Shown: positions 42,269-53,260, counted from the first letter of the stretch. The stretch: 64,000 bases of DNA from Ruminococcaceae bacterium YRB3002 (GCA_900099715.1 FMTG01000002.1:248001-312000); one strand, 5' to 3'. Numbers and translations: made by a program. Notes: generated from the letters alone by a model not told the origin.

Positions 42269-42295
42269 TTAGCACTTAGCACCTTAGAGTGCTAA
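42269..42295 (+). promoter_or_regulatory. CIRCE operator (HrcA binding site)
   Basis: The inverted repeat TTAGCACTT-N9-GAGTGCTAA differs from the CIRCE consensus TTAGCACTC-N9-GAGTGCTAA at one position. It places groESL under HrcA heat-shock repression. The hrcA gene itself is not in the window. Confidence 0.95.
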
Positions 42296-42329
42296 TGCGA
42301 AAAATCAATTATATTGGAGGTTTTGTATT

Positions 42330-42617
42330 ATGACCATTAAACCTTTAAGCGATAAGGTAGTTGTAAAGAAGATGGAAGCCCAGGAGACTACGAAGAGCGG
42401 TATCATTCTCTCGGCTGGAGCACAGCAGAAGCCTTCCTATGCAGAGGTTATCGCAGTCGGACCTGGCGGAGTCGTTGACGGCAATGAAGTAAAGATGCTT
42501 GTGGAAGTGGGACAGAAGGTTATCATCCGTGATTATGCAGGAACAACTGTGAAGATCGAGGATGAGGAATATATTATCGTTCGTCAGGACGACATTGTTG
42601 CTATTGTTGAAGACTAA
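42330..42617 (+). CDS. groES: Co-chaperonin GroES
   Basis: GroES caps the GroEL ring during protein folding. The 95-residue protein has the standard length and sequence ([25 protein letters not shown], the mobile loop TTKSGIILS, and [16 protein letters not shown]). TTGGAGG precedes the ATG. It is followed by groEL after 19 nt and is controlled by CIRCE. Confidence 0.98.
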   Translation: MTIKPLSDKVVVKKMEAQETTKSGIILSAGAQQKPSYAEVIAVGPGGVVDGNEVKMLVEVGQKVIIRDYAGTTVKIEDEEYIIVRQDDIVAIVED

Positions 42618-42636
42618 TATTTGGAGGTGATTATAA

Positions 42637-44253
<1,617 letters not shown>

Positions 44254-44274
44254 TAAACTGTGAAATTTGGTAAG

Positions 44275-44317
44275 ATCAACAGACATAGCCTAATATGTTT
44301 GTTGATTTTATCTTTTC
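44275..44317 (+). terminator. groESL terminator
   Basis: A 13-bp stem (ATCAACAGACATA with TATGTTTGTTGAT, loop GCCTAA, one G-T pair) is followed by TTTATCTTTTC. Its right arm contains the -35 element of the next promoter. Confidence 0.88.
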
Positions 44318-44329
44318 ATAATGTATAAT
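44302..44329 (+). promoter_or_regulatory. pckA promoter
   Basis: TTGATT (44302-44307), a 16-nt spacer and a perfect TATAAT (44324-44329) lie 43 nt before the pckA ATG. The -35 lies in the right arm and tail of the groESL terminator, so the two elements share DNA. Confidence 0.75.
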
Positions 44330-44372
44330 TTCTGTGAGTAATTTTTAAATTTCTTAGAAAGAGGTATTTTCA

Positions 44373-45986
44373 ATGGCAAAAGTAGATTTGACAAAGTACG
44401 GTATTACCGGTACTACTGAGATCGTTTACAACCCTTCTTACGAGCTTCTGTTCGAGGAAGAGACTAAGGCTGGTCTTACTGGTTACGAGGTAGGTCAGGT
44501 AACAGAGCTCGATACTGTTAACGTTATGACCGGTATCTTCACAGGCCGTTCTCCTAAAGACAAGTACATCGTTATGGATGCAAACTCCAAGGACACTGTA
44601 TGGTGGACAACAGACGAGTACAAGAACGACAACCATCCTATGTCTGAAGAGACATGGGCTGTAGTTAAGGATATTGCCCAGAAGGAGCTCTCCAATAAGA
44701 GACTCTTCGTTGTAGATGCTTTCTGCGGTGCAAACAAGGATACAAGAATGGCTATCCGTTTCATCGTTGAGGTTGCTTGGCAGGCTCACTTCGTAAAGAA
44801 CATGTTCATCGTTCCTTCTGATGAGGAACTCGCTAATTTCGAGCCTGACTTCGTTATCTACAATGCTTCAAAGGCTAAGGTTGACAACTACGCTGAGCTC
44901 GGTCTTAACTCAGAGACATGCGTTGCTTTCAATATCACAAGCCGTGAGCAGGTTATCATCAACACATGGTACGGCGGAGAGATGAAGAAGGGTATGTTCT
45001 CAATGATGAACTACTATCTGCCTCTCAAGGGCATCGCTTCCATGCACTGCTCTGCCAACACAGATATGGAAGGTAAGCACACAGCAATCTTCTTCGGTCT
45101 TTCCGGTACAGGTAAGACAACACTTTCAACAGATCCTAAGAGACTCCTCATCGGAGATGACGAGCACGGCTGGGATGACAACGGCGTATTCAACTTCGAG
45201 GGCGGCTGCTATGCTAAGGTTATCAACCTCTCCAAGGAGAACGAGCCTGACATCTACAACGCTATCAAGAGAAATGCTCTCCTTGAGAACGTAACTGTTG
45301 CTGATGACGGCAAGATCGACTTCGCTGACAAGAAGGTAACAGAGAATACACGTGTTTCATATCCTATCGATCACATCGAGAAGATCGCTAAGAATGTAAA
45401 CGTTGTTTCTGCTGGTCCTGCAGCTGAGAACGTAATCTTCCTTTCTGCAGACGCTTTTGGCGTTTTGCCTCCTGTATCCATCCTCACACCTGAGCAGACA
45501 AAGTACTACTTCCTCTCAGGCTTCACAGCTAAGCTTGCCGGTACAGAGCGTGGAATCACAGAGCCTACTCCTACATTCTCCGCTTGCTTCGGTCAGGCAT
45601 TCCTCGAGCTTCATCCTACAAAGTATGCTGAGGAGCTCGTAAAGAAGATGGAGAAGAGCGGCGCTAAGGCTTACCTCGTTAACACAGGCTGGAACGGTAC
45701 AGGCAAGAGAATCTCTATCCCTGATACACGTGGAATCATCGACGCTATCCTGAGCGGTGACATCCTTAAGGCTCCTACAAAGCAGATTCCTTTCTTCAAC
45801 TTTGAGGTTCCTACAGAGCTTCCCGGTGTTAACTCCGGTATTCTTGATCCCCGCGATACATATGCTGATGCTTCCGAGTGGGAAGAGAAGGCTAAGGATC
45901 TTGCAGCAAGATTCCAGAAGAACTTCAAGAAGTATGAGACAAATGAGGCAGGTAAGGCACTTGTTTCAGCAGGTCCTCAGATCTGA
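44373..45986 (+). CDS. pckA: Phosphoenolpyruvate carboxykinase (ATP type)
   Basis: The enzyme interconverts oxaloacetate + ATP and PEP + CO2 + ADP. In fermenting anaerobes it often runs toward oxaloacetate, making ATP on the way to succinate or amino acids. The 537-residue protein has the kinase-1a P-loop [13 protein letters not shown], the kinase-2 motif [10 protein letters not shown] and the N-terminal GRSPKDKY block. Codon choice is extreme (CTC for Leu, ACA for Thr, GCT for Ala, AAG for Lys almost throughout), clearly stronger than in neighbours, so this is probably one of the most highly expressed genes here. AAAGAGG precedes the ATG. It is a single-gene unit with its own promoter and a downstream hairpin. 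Confidence 0.97.
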   Translation: MAKVDLTKYGITGTTEIVYNPSYELLFEEETKAGLTGYEVGQVTELDTVNVMTGIFTGRSPKDKYIVMDANSKDTVWWTTDEYKNDNHPMSEETWAVVKDIAQKELSNKRLFVVDAFCGANKDTRMAIRFIVEVAWQAHFVKNMFIVPSDEELANFEPDFVIYNASKAKVDNYAELGLNSETCVAFNITSREQVIINTWYGGEMKKGMFSMMNYYLPLKGIASMHCSANTDMEGKHTAIFFGLSGTGKTTLSTDPKRLLIGDDEHGWDDNGVFNFEGGCYAKVINLSKENEPDIYNAIKRNALLENVTVADDGKIDFADKKVTENTRVSYPIDHIEKIAKNVNVVSAGPAAENVIFLSADAFGVLPPVSILTPEQTKYYFLSGFTAKLAGTERGITEPTPTFSACFGQAFLELHPTKYAEELVKKMEKSGAKAYLVNTGWNGTGKRISIPDTRGIIDAILSGDILKAPTKQIPFFNFEVPTELPGVNSGILDPRDTYADASEWEEKAKDLAARFQKNFKKYETNEAGKALVSAGPQI

Positions 45987-46000
45987 TCTTTAAATCATGA

Positions 46001-46041
46001 TTGACGGGAAGCCGGCTCTTCTGAGTCGGCTTCTTTGTCAA
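46001..46041 (+). terminator. Hairpin after pckA
   Basis: A long dyad, GAAGCCGGCT with AGTCGGCTTC (one G-T pair, loop CTTCTG), is extended by outer arms TTGAC/GTCAA. The T tail is weak (CTTCTTTGTCAAT). It lies between pckA and a gene with its own GGAGG. Confidence 0.75.
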
Positions 46042-46056
46042 TATTGGAGGTATAGA

Positions 46057-46608
46057 TTGTTACAGGATTCATTTATAGAAGTCCACTATAAGCGCGATAA
46101 CGGAACCTTCGGCATTATGTTCAAGATCTTTGTCATAGTTGCCCTTGTTATCTTTGCCATCATCTTTAATGGCGTGCCCATCCTTCTGGGGTACAATATC
46201 ATCTATTTTACCGGTCTCATCACATTTGGCCTCAGTTATCTTGTGTACAGGATCATTAAGCGGCTCGACCTGGAGTATGAGATCGAGATATCTAACGACG
46301 TCTTTGATGTTGCCAGGATTGTTGCTTCAAGGAAGAGGGAAGAGCTGGCGTCTTTCTCGATAAAGGATTGTGAATATATCGGTCCTACAACATCCGACAG
46401 GTTCTCTGACGATTCTGAGGCATCAGAGTTTGTGCTTAATGTCACGGACATGAGGAAAATTACTCCCAGTGATGCTGTATGGTATGCTTTTGTTAAGCAG
46501 GAGGGCATCAGCTATATCGTTGCTTTTGTCTTTAAGGATGAGATGTATCCCGTTTTCAGGCGCTATAACCCGAGAAAGACGGCTGCATACGTCGTATCAG
46601 GGTCTTAA
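46057..46608 (+). CDS. Small membrane protein, DUF6106-like
   Basis: The 183-residue protein has two adjacent membrane helices (about residues 22-43 and 46-66) followed by a cytoplasmic domain (LEYEIEISNDVFDVARIVASRKREEL...YNPRKTAAYVV). Length and layout resemble the DUF6106 proteins of Clostridia (two helices, then a beta-rich PH-like domain); I am not certain. Its role is unknown. TTG 46057 was chosen because GGAGG lies 8 nt before it; no ATG lies nearby in frame. It follows pckA behind a hairpin. Confidence 0.65.
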   Translation: MLQDSFIEVHYKRDNGTFGIMFKIFVIVALVIFAIIFNGVPILLGYNIIYFTGLITFGLSYLVYRIIKRLDLEYEIEISNDVFDVARIVASRKREELASFSIKDCEYIGPTTSDRFSDDSEASEFVLNVTDMRKITPSDAVWYAFVKQEGISYIVAFVFKDEMYPVFRRYNPRKTAAYVVSGS

Positions 46609-46628
46609 CAGCAGGCAAATAATCGCAA

Positions 46629-46657
46629 TTTACTATATTTTTTTTATTTTTTATTAT
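46629..46657 (+). promoter_or_regulatory. Possible promoter of the GldA-like ABC cassette
   Basis: TTTACT (46629-46634), a 17-nt spacer made almost only of T and A, and TATTAT (46652-46657) precede the first ABC gene. The whole 46625-46665 stretch is very AT-rich, so chance matches are easy. Confidence 0.4.
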
Positions 46658-46696
46658 AAAATAACTCGGTATGCGTATTAATATGGAGGTAAAACC

Positions 46697-47635
46697 ATGA
46701 TTGAGATAAATAATCTGGTTAAGCATTATGGCGATAAGAAAGCCGTAAACGGTATCTCATTTACCGTAGAGGATGATGAGGTCCTCGGCTTTCTCGGTCC
46801 CAACGGTGCCGGCAAATCCACGACTATGAATATTATCACCGGGTATCTGTCTTCAACGTCAGGTACTGTCAAGGTTAATGGTCACGATATACTGGAAGAA
46901 CCTGAACTTGCGAAGAAAGATATAGGATACCTTCCTGAGCTTCCGCCGCTCTATCTTGACATGACGGTGCTTGAGTATCTCAACTATATCTGCGACATCA
47001 AGCAGGTAAAGAGGTCTGAGCGTAAGGAACAGCTTGCGAAGATCATTGCGATGGTCAAGATCACGGATGTTGCCGACAGACTTATAGGTAATCTCTCAAA
47101 GGGTTATAAGCAGCGTGTCGGTATTGCTCAGGCGCTTGTCGGTAATCCGAGCATCCTTATACTCGACGAACCTACTGTAGGTCTTGACCCGAATCAGATC
47201 ATCGAGATAAGAAAGCTTATAAGAACTCTTGCCAAGGATCATTCCGTTATTATCAGTTCCCATATTCTCTCTGAGATCCAGGAAGTGTGTGACAGGGTTG
47301 TTATCATCAATAAGGGCAAGGTAGCGGCTATCGATACTATTACCGATCTTTCCAAGAGACTGGCGGGATCGTCCAAGCTTCTCCTGTCATTCAAAGGTGA
47401 TGCAAAGAAGATAATGAATGAGATCAGATCGCTTCCGGGTGTATCCGACTGCAAGATCAGGATATCTGATAAGGATATTCATGAAGCCGAGATCACGGTC
47501 ACAGGCAACAGCGCGTCCGATATCAGGACATCGATCTTCTACGTAATGTCCCGTAATTCATCTCCTATAATGGAATTCAGGTCTTTAGATCCTACACTGG
47601 AAGAGATCTTCCTTAGTATTACAGCGGGAACCTGA
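46697..47635 (+). CDS. ABC transporter ATP-binding protein (GldA-like)
   Basis: The 312-residue ATPase energises the membrane proteins coded next. It shows Walker A GPNGAGKST, the Q-loop region DIGYLPELPPLYLDM, signature LSKGYKQRVGIAQAL, Walker B ILILDEPTVGLDP and the switch His in ISSHIL. The C-terminal 90 residues are an accessory domain of the kind seen in ABC-2 systems. GGAGG precedes the ATG. The nearest described relatives by layout are the GldA/Ccm-type exporters. It starts a five-gene cassette. Confidence 0.92.
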   Translation: MIEINNLVKHYGDKKAVNGISFTVEDDEVLGFLGPNGAGKSTTMNIITGYLSSTSGTVKVNGHDILEEPELAKKDIGYLPELPPLYLDMTVLEYLNYICDIKQVKRSERKEQLAKIIAMVKITDVADRLIGNLSKGYKQRVGIAQALVGNPSILILDEPTVGLDPNQIIEIRKLIRTLAKDHSVIISSHILSEIQEVCDRVVIINKGKVAAIDTITDLSKRLAGSSKLLLSFKGDAKKIMNEIRSLPGVSDCKIRISDKDIHEAEITVTGNSASDIRTSIFYVMSRNSSPIMEFRSLDPTLEEIFLSITAGT

Positions 47636-47649
47636 GGAGGCAGATAAAC

Positions 47650-48417
47650 ATGATCGCAGTATTTAAACGTGAGTTTTTGTCATATTTCAGATCGCCTGTG
47701 GGATACATCGCAATTGCTTTGTTCTCTTTCCTGTCAGGCTACATCTTTGTAAACAATTTCGCGACCGGAGCGGTGAATATTGCCAGTGAAGTAATATCCT
47801 TGCGTTCTTTCTTCGTGGTTATCGTACCGATCATCACGATGGGTCTCTTTGCAGAGGATAAGAAGAGGGGTACGGAGATCCTTTATTATACGTCTCCTAT
47901 CGACCTGTTCTCTGTCGTTGCAGGCAAGTTCCTTGCAGCTTTCTGCCTGTACGGGATAATGTTCGTTAACGTATTTATCCACATGATCGTTACAAAGTCA
48001 TGTGACGGAATCGTAGATATCGGGGCATGGGGATCGGTAATCGTTTTCTTCTTCCTCGCCATGCTGTTTATATCTATCGGAATATTCGCATCCGCTATTA
48101 CTGACAGCCAGATAATCGCTGCCATTTTCAGTTTTATCATGATCATGGTCATTCAGCTCCTGTCCACGATCAGCAGCCTGGCAGGCAATGCCATAGCAGC
48201 ATTCCTGTCCATGCTCGGTGTTGCTTCCGAGTCTTCAAATTCTGTCGGAGAAGCTATAACGAACGGTATTAACTGGCTCGATCCCTTTGCCAAGACATCT
48301 GATTTCAGATATGGAAGCTTCTCTGTGGCACCGCTTGTATTCTGCATCAGCTTCGCTATCGTATTCCTGTTCCTTACGTTCAGGGTGCTTGAGAAGAAGC
48401 GCTGGGCAAAGAGCTGA
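47650..48417 (+). CDS. ABC-2 type permease (GldF-like)
   Basis: The 255-residue protein has about six membrane helices and the ABC-2 opening FKREFLSYFRSPVGYIAIALFSFLSGYIF, which is characteristic of GldF-like permeases. It is the membrane channel partner of the ATPase 14 nt upstream. GGAGG precedes the ATG. The stop codon overlaps a spurious in-frame ATG of the next gene, whose real start is 15 nt later. Confidence 0.9.
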   Translation: MIAVFKREFLSYFRSPVGYIAIALFSFLSGYIFVNNFATGAVNIASEVISLRSFFVVIVPIITMGLFAEDKKRGTEILYYTSPIDLFSVVAGKFLAAFCLYGIMFVNVFIHMIVTKSCDGIVDIGAWGSVIVFFFLAMLFISIGIFASAITDSQIIAAIFSFIMIMVIQLLSTISSLAGNAIAAFLSMLGVASESSNSVGEAITNGINWLDPFAKTSDFRYGSFSVAPLVFCISFAIVFLFLTFRVLEKKRWAKS

Positions 48418-48431
48418 TGGAGGTGATCGTT

Positions 48432-49922
48432 ATGAGCAAAGATAAGAAGAACACAAAGTCAGCAGTTACTGATAACAGACAGAAAACACTTAAGCTCTAC
48501 TCCGTAGGAACAATCGTGATCCTGCTTGTTATAGTAGTTGCTGCCAATATTCTTTTTGACAGCATTCTCGGCAAGTATCTTACTTTTGATTTCTCGCTGT
48601 CCAATCAGAATTCAATATCCAATGAGACTCAGGACTATCTTGATTCCCTTTCTGCAGATACGAATATCAGGGTTGTCGGTCTCATGGACCGTCCTACGGA
48701 ATTGAATAACACTCCGTTAAGATACATTGTCCCGCTGCTTGACGATTATGCAACAAAGAGCGGCGGTAAAGTAACAGTGGAGTATGTTAACCCTGAGACA
48801 TATCCTTCCATCAGGCAGGAACTGGACAGGGAAGGACAGTATGATCTTACGGCAGATACTTTCGCAGTATGCTATCAGGGTAAGATCGTATCCATCAGTC
48901 CTTATGACTGCTTTACATATGACACGGAGAGCTCGTCTTACGGTTATTATGTTCCCACTGCCAATGCAGTTGAATATACATTCACCAATGCAATGGCAAA
49001 TCTCACTTCTGGATTCTCTGCAAAAGCATATTTCGTTACAGGGGTTGAGTCTGATTCAAGTGAACAGCTGAAGCATATCCTGAGCTCCCTGGGTATAGAC
49101 AGTGCCGATCTTCCTGTATCGAGCAGCTTTACGATCCCTGAAGACTGCAATCTTATCTTCATTAATAACCCTCAGACGGATATTCCTCAGAATGTTGCTT
49201 CTGCGCTGAACAACTATATCAGCACGGGCGGAGACTTTATTGTCGCAGTTAATTTCTACAACAACGTAAGTGAGCAGTATCCTAACCTGAACAGCGTTCT
49301 CAATGAGATGAACCTCAATATCGACACTTATGTTGTTAAGGAGAATCATCCCGAGTATGTTCTTGATAATATCGGCTTTGAGGCGCTTGTAGATATTGCT
49401 TCCAACTACACGGATTTCTCGTCTTCAAGTCAGCTCCGTTCCGGATACGCGAGACCGGTACGTAAGTACGATAATCCGTATTCTTACATTAAGACAGACG
49501 TTGTGCTTACGACATCTGCCTACGCTACTGCCGTGAAGATAAACGAGGACGGCGGTCAGAGCCAGTATGAGAACGAGGATACATACAATGTTGCCATGTA
49601 TGCTACATATGAAGGCATGAAGGATGCTCCTTGCTGCTATGTATTCGGTACCAGTTACTTCACATCTGACGAGTATATCTCAAGCTACGGTTACAATGAT
49701 GCCAATGTTCAGTTCCTGCGTAACTGTATCAGGGATATCACGGGTATGAATAATTTCAACAACCTCCAGGTTGACAGTAAGCCATTGGATGATTATTCAT
49801 TCGACAGCACTAAAGCTACAGCTTCCAACGCATCTGTTATGACTGTCATATTTATGATCATTATTCCTTTGGCTCTTGTCATTGCTGCAGCTGTTGTATA
49901 TGCAAAGAGGAAGAATCTGTAA
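48432..49922 (+). CDS. GldG-like ABC auxiliary protein
   Basis: The 496-residue protein has an N-terminal helix (about residues 23-45), a large extracellular part and a C-terminal membrane helix (about 470-490) ending in a basic tail. The start of the outer part (FDFSLSNQNSISNETQDYLDSL, VGLMDRPTELNNTPLRYIVPLLDDYATKSGGKVTVEYVNPE) matches the GldG/ABC_transp_aux family. In Bacteroidetes GldFG act with GldA in gliding; here the substrate is unknown. ATG 48432 was chosen for GGAGGTG upstream. Confidence 0.88.
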   Translation: MSKDKKNTKSAVTDNRQKTLKLYSVGTIVILLVIVVAANILFDSILGKYLTFDFSLSNQNSISNETQDYLDSLSADTNIRVVGLMDRPTELNNTPLRYIVPLLDDYATKSGGKVTVEYVNPETYPSIRQELDREGQYDLTADTFAVCYQGKIVSISPYDCFTYDTESSSYGYYVPTANAVEYTFTNAMANLTSGFSAKAYFVTGVESDSSEQLKHILSSLGIDSADLPVSSSFTIPEDCNLIFINNPQTDIPQNVASALNNYISTGGDFIVAVNFYNNVSEQYPNLNSVLNEMNLNIDTYVVKENHPEYVLDNIGFEALVDIASNYTDFSSSSQLRSGYARPVRKYDNPYSYIKTDVVLTTSAYATAVKINEDGGQSQYENEDTYNVAMYATYEGMKDAPCCYVFGTSYFTSDEYISSYGYNDANVQFLRNCIRDITGMNNFNNLQVDSKPLDDYSFDSTKATASNASVMTVIFMIIIPLALVIAAAVVYAKRKNL

Positions 49923-49924
49923 TT

Positions 49925-51421
49925 ATGAAATCTTTTAAGAAACTGCTTGTACCACTGATCATAATGGTTGTCCTCGTTATCGGGGTGATCGTTTATTTCG
50001 CAGTGTCCAATGCCAATAAGACCCCGGATGATGAGGAGTTTGACTCAAATATACTTACTCTGTCATCGACTCAGATATCGTCTATCAGCGTACACCGCAA
50101 GAATGCTGATGACATCGTTATGGGCATTAATTATGATGCCGGAAATGGTACTACATCATATACATATAACGATAATCCTGTTACAGATGCCGGTTATTCG
50201 ATCGAGGCGGTAGAGCGTTTTATCACCATGCTTTCCTCCTATGCGGTCAACGGGAAAGTGAACGGAAGTGCCGCGTTATCCGAGTATGGCCTTGATGATC
50301 CTGAGGCTGTCGTTACCATTGCAGCTAATGACGGAAAGACATACAGGATATCATTGGGAGATGATACTTATGAAGGTGCCAACTGCTATCTGATGATGGA
50401 AGGTGACCCTAACATATATATCATTACATCAGCTAAGAAAACATATACATCCTACACGGATATCGATTTCCTTAAGTCACAGCTCCTGAATATCGATTAT
50501 TCGAAGATCAATACCATAAAGTTTGACAGGCTCACCGACAACACACATCTCACGGTTCTTTGCGATATATATGCTGAGACGGGTGAACCTGTATATACGA
50601 TCACTGAACCTTTCTCTATTAAGGCCAGCCCTTATTTTGAGAATCTTATGGAATACATCTGCACACTCGAGATTACTAAATTCATCGATATCCCTGCTGA
50701 AGAAATGTCCAAGTACGGTATGGATGATCCTGCTTTCCACTTCCTCATTACTATGGATAACGGGGAGAGGACTGAACTCTATCTGTCGGAGAAACTGGGA
50801 GGTTTCTATTACGGCAGACTCGCCGGTGTCAGTGAGTATTTCATGATAAGCGATATTCAGATCAAGGGTCTTGAGACTCCGCTTCTGACGCTTATTGAGA
50901 GCTACATTAATTACTGTTATGCTTATGACATCTCGTCCATCAGCGGACAGTACGGTAACGAATCATTCCGTTATGATCTCAATGTTAAGCCCAATTCGTC
51001 CATATCTGCAGATACTTCGACTGTAAAGCTTGATAACCGTAATGCGATCATCTATATGGGTGACGGTTCCGGCAGAACGTATGCTGCGCTAATGTTTGAG
51101 ACTCTTGCAACGATAATGATCGGCGGTGTTGATCTTAATGCTGATCCGAGCATTAATGGTTCGATCATGACGCTTACGTTCATCACGAAGGATTACAATA
51201 CGGCCAAATTTGACTTTGTCCCCAGAGATAATGATACATATTATGTATTCAGAAATGATGAGTACACCAAGTTCTACATCAGTTCCACAGAACTGTTCTA
51301 TGAGGGCGAGTCAGGGTCAGATACTTTCGGTGTATGGCCTGCTTACAAGCTTCTTGATACTGCTATCAGGAATAATACGGGCGGAGTATATACAATGCCC
51401 GGTACTGAGAGCGCCGGCTGA
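49925..51421 (+). CDS. DUF4340-domain protein of the GldAFG-like cassette
   Basis: The 498-residue protein has one N-terminal membrane helix (about residues 7-28) and a large extracellular region with repeated blocks (ALSEYGLDDPEAVVTIAANDGKTYRISLGDDT and later MSKYGMDDPAFHFLITMDNGERTELYLSEK). This 'YGLDDP' pattern is the hallmark of DUF4340 proteins. Such proteins often lie beside GldG-like genes in many phyla. It begins 3 nt after the GldG-like stop, with AGAGG upstream. Biochemical role unknown; an outer-face accessory of the ABC system is likely. Confidence 0.86.
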   Translation: MKSFKKLLVPLIIMVVLVIGVIVYFAVSNANKTPDDEEFDSNILTLSSTQISSISVHRKNADDIVMGINYDAGNGTTSYTYNDNPVTDAGYSIEAVERFITMLSSYAVNGKVNGSAALSEYGLDDPEAVVTIAANDGKTYRISLGDDTYEGANCYLMMEGDPNIYIITSAKKTYTSYTDIDFLKSQLLNIDYSKINTIKFDRLTDNTHLTVLCDIYAETGEPVYTITEPFSIKASPYFENLMEYICTLEITKFIDIPAEEMSKYGMDDPAFHFLITMDNGERTELYLSEKLGGFYYGRLAGVSEYFMISDIQIKGLETPLLTLIESYINYCYAYDISSISGQYGNESFRYDLNVKPNSSISADTSTVKLDNRNAIIYMGDGSGRTYAALMFETLATIMIGGVDLNADPSINGSIMTLTFITKDYNTAKFDFVPRDNDTYYVFRNDEYTKFYISSTELFYEGESGSDTFGVWPAYKLLDTAIRNNTGGVYTMPGTESAG

Positions 51422-51434
51422 GGGAGTATGACAG

Positions 51435-52583
51435 ATGGCTGAAGAAGGCAGATCTTCCAGTTATTCACTGACTAAGACTATTACTATTATAGTCATGATC
51501 TTTACGTTCCTTCTGATAATGAGCCTTGTGCTTCTTTATCTGTCGGGACAGAAGGAGAAGAGTCTTCAGGGTGCCGAACAGCAGATCAAGCTGTCCAGCC
51601 AGGGCGGATTTAACTGTGAGTATTCCGAGGCTCAGAAACTGTATCCCTTCGGCGAGGGCGTTATGAAGGTCACGGGTGAGAGAATCGCTTATCTGACTCT
51701 TTCCGGTAATGAGATATATTCCGTTGGCGTCAATTATAAGAATCCTTCCTGCATTACGCACAATGATACGTGTCTTGTTTATGATCTTGACGGTTATTCG
51801 TTCTGTGTTCTTAACAGGGAGAGCCTTATCTATACATCTCCCACCGAGAACCAGATCAAGGGCGCGAGCCTTTCCAATTCCGGTTATGCTGCTATCATTA
51901 CTGCAGATGAGAAGTCGTACGGGGATGTGTTCATCTTTGATGAGGGCGGAAATCTTCTGTCGCAGTGGTCATCCAATGTATCGGGTTATCCTCTTGCCGT
52001 AGCTTTCAATTCCGACACCTCGAAAGCCTGTGTCACAACAGTTAACACGACCGGCGCCGTTGCCGTGCCATATGTCAGGGTGTTCGATCTTGTTAAGACT
52101 GAACGCGGTGTAACTGTTGAAGAGAATTCATTCTATACCACAGATACTAATGATATTCTGGCAACTGCCTTCTATCTTAATGATAATCTCTATGCTTTCT
52201 CATCTACCAAGCTTTACAAGATGACAGAGGAGAAGATCAGTGCTCTTGACCTTGATTTTTCTGTTGCTAATTATTCAGTGCTTGTGGGTAGCCACATCTT
52301 CCTTGTTTTCTCTGACGGCGTTGAGCAGATGAACAGGCTGGCGATCATCGACCACAATGATAAGATCGTTTACAGTTCCGATATCGGTACTCAGGTCCAT
52401 TGTGTATGCAAAGGCAAGGATCTTTTTGCCATAAGCGTTGATAACAGGATATTCGTGTATAATGAAAGTGGTACGGTTATTGGGGATATATCTGTTGATG
52501 AAGATGTATTAAGAATGGGATTTATCTCTGGAAATGATCTTTGTGTCGTTTCCACAGGCGGTGTTCATACCGTCAACTATTAA
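51435..52583 (+). CDS. DUF5711-like membrane-anchored protein
   Basis: The 382-residue protein has an N-terminal membrane helix (about residues 13-37) and an extracellular region of short beta-rich blocks, probably a propeller (for example VYDLDGYSFCVLNRESLIYTSPTENQIKGASLSNSGYAAIITADEK). This resembles the DUF5711 proteins of Clostridia; the match is from memory of layout and is moderately certain. It closes the five-gene cassette, 13 nt after the DUF4340 gene, with GGGAG before the ATG. A sensor or scaffold role outside the membrane is only inferred. Confidence 0.68.
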   Translation: MAEEGRSSSYSLTKTITIIVMIFTFLLIMSLVLLYLSGQKEKSLQGAEQQIKLSSQGGFNCEYSEAQKLYPFGEGVMKVTGERIAYLTLSGNEIYSVGVNYKNPSCITHNDTCLVYDLDGYSFCVLNRESLIYTSPTENQIKGASLSNSGYAAIITADEKSYGDVFIFDEGGNLLSQWSSNVSGYPLAVAFNSDTSKACVTTVNTTGAVAVPYVRVFDLVKTERGVTVEENSFYTTDTNDILATAFYLNDNLYAFSSTKLYKMTEEKISALDLDFSVANYSVLVGSHIFLVFSDGVEQMNRLAIIDHNDKIVYSSDIGTQVHCVCKGKDLFAISVDNRIFVYNESGTVIGDISVDEDVLRMGFISGNDLCVVSTGGVHTVNY

Positions 52584-52600
52584 GGAGTATCTGATCACAA

Positions 52601-53260
52601 ATGGAGACTGAAGTTAAGATCGCGTATAGTTCTGACGCTGAACTTCTCGCTATTACAAAAGAGGAATGGTTTACTGATTACTGCATGGATGAGGCGACTC
52701 CTGCAGTATATGAACTGGATAATACATATTACGATACCCCGGACCGTGTCCTCTCGGGCCGCGGAGCCGTATGCCGTGTCAGAACATATAAGGATACTGA
52801 TGATGAGGAATGTTACGAGCATACAGTCAAATATGGCGATAAAGTCGATAACGGCCTGTATCAGCGTTATGAATGGAATGTCAGGACTTCAAGCCGGAGA
52901 TTTGATGTTGATGAATTCAAGAATAAGGCTTCACGTCAGGATGATCCGGTCGAGGTTCTGGATGAAGCGCTTGATGGTGTTGATAATGATAATCTGAGCC
53001 CTCTTTGCAGGACTGTATTTACAAGAACGGTATACACCTTCGGTTATGGTGACAGCATTATGGAGGCATGCTTTGATGTAGGCAGGATCGAAGCCGGCGA
53101 CAAAACAGAAGACATCTGTGAACTCGAGCTGGAACTCATATCCGGAGATGTTGTCGATCTCAAGGACATGGCGGCATTTATACTTGAGAATACAAACGGA
53201 ACCAGCCTGAATCTGAGCAAATTCCAGCGTTCCCTCAAACTTCTGGATTCCGAAGGATGA
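52601..53260 (+). CDS. CYTH-domain protein (triphosphate tunnel enzyme family)
   Basis: The 219-residue protein begins METEVKI, fitting the ExExK motif of CYTH enzymes, followed by alternating charged strands (YELDNTYYDTPDRVL, CRVRTYKD, YEHTVKYGD, RYEWNV, CFDVGRIEAG, ICELELELISG). CYTH proteins bind triphosphorylated compounds in a beta tunnel and act as thiamine triphosphatase, inorganic triphosphatase or adenylate cyclase; which applies cannot be told. GGAG precedes the ATG. It overlaps the next gene by 4 nt. Confidence 0.88.
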   Translation: METEVKIAYSSDAELLAITKEEWFTDYCMDEATPAVYELDNTYYDTPDRVLSGRGAVCRVRTYKDTDDEECYEHTVKYGDKVDNGLYQRYEWNVRTSSRRFDVDEFKNKASRQDDPVEVLDEALDGVDNDNLSPLCRTVFTRTVYTFGYGDSIMEACFDVGRIEAGDKTEDICELELELISGDVVDLKDMAAFILENTNGTSLNLSKFQRSLKLLDSEG

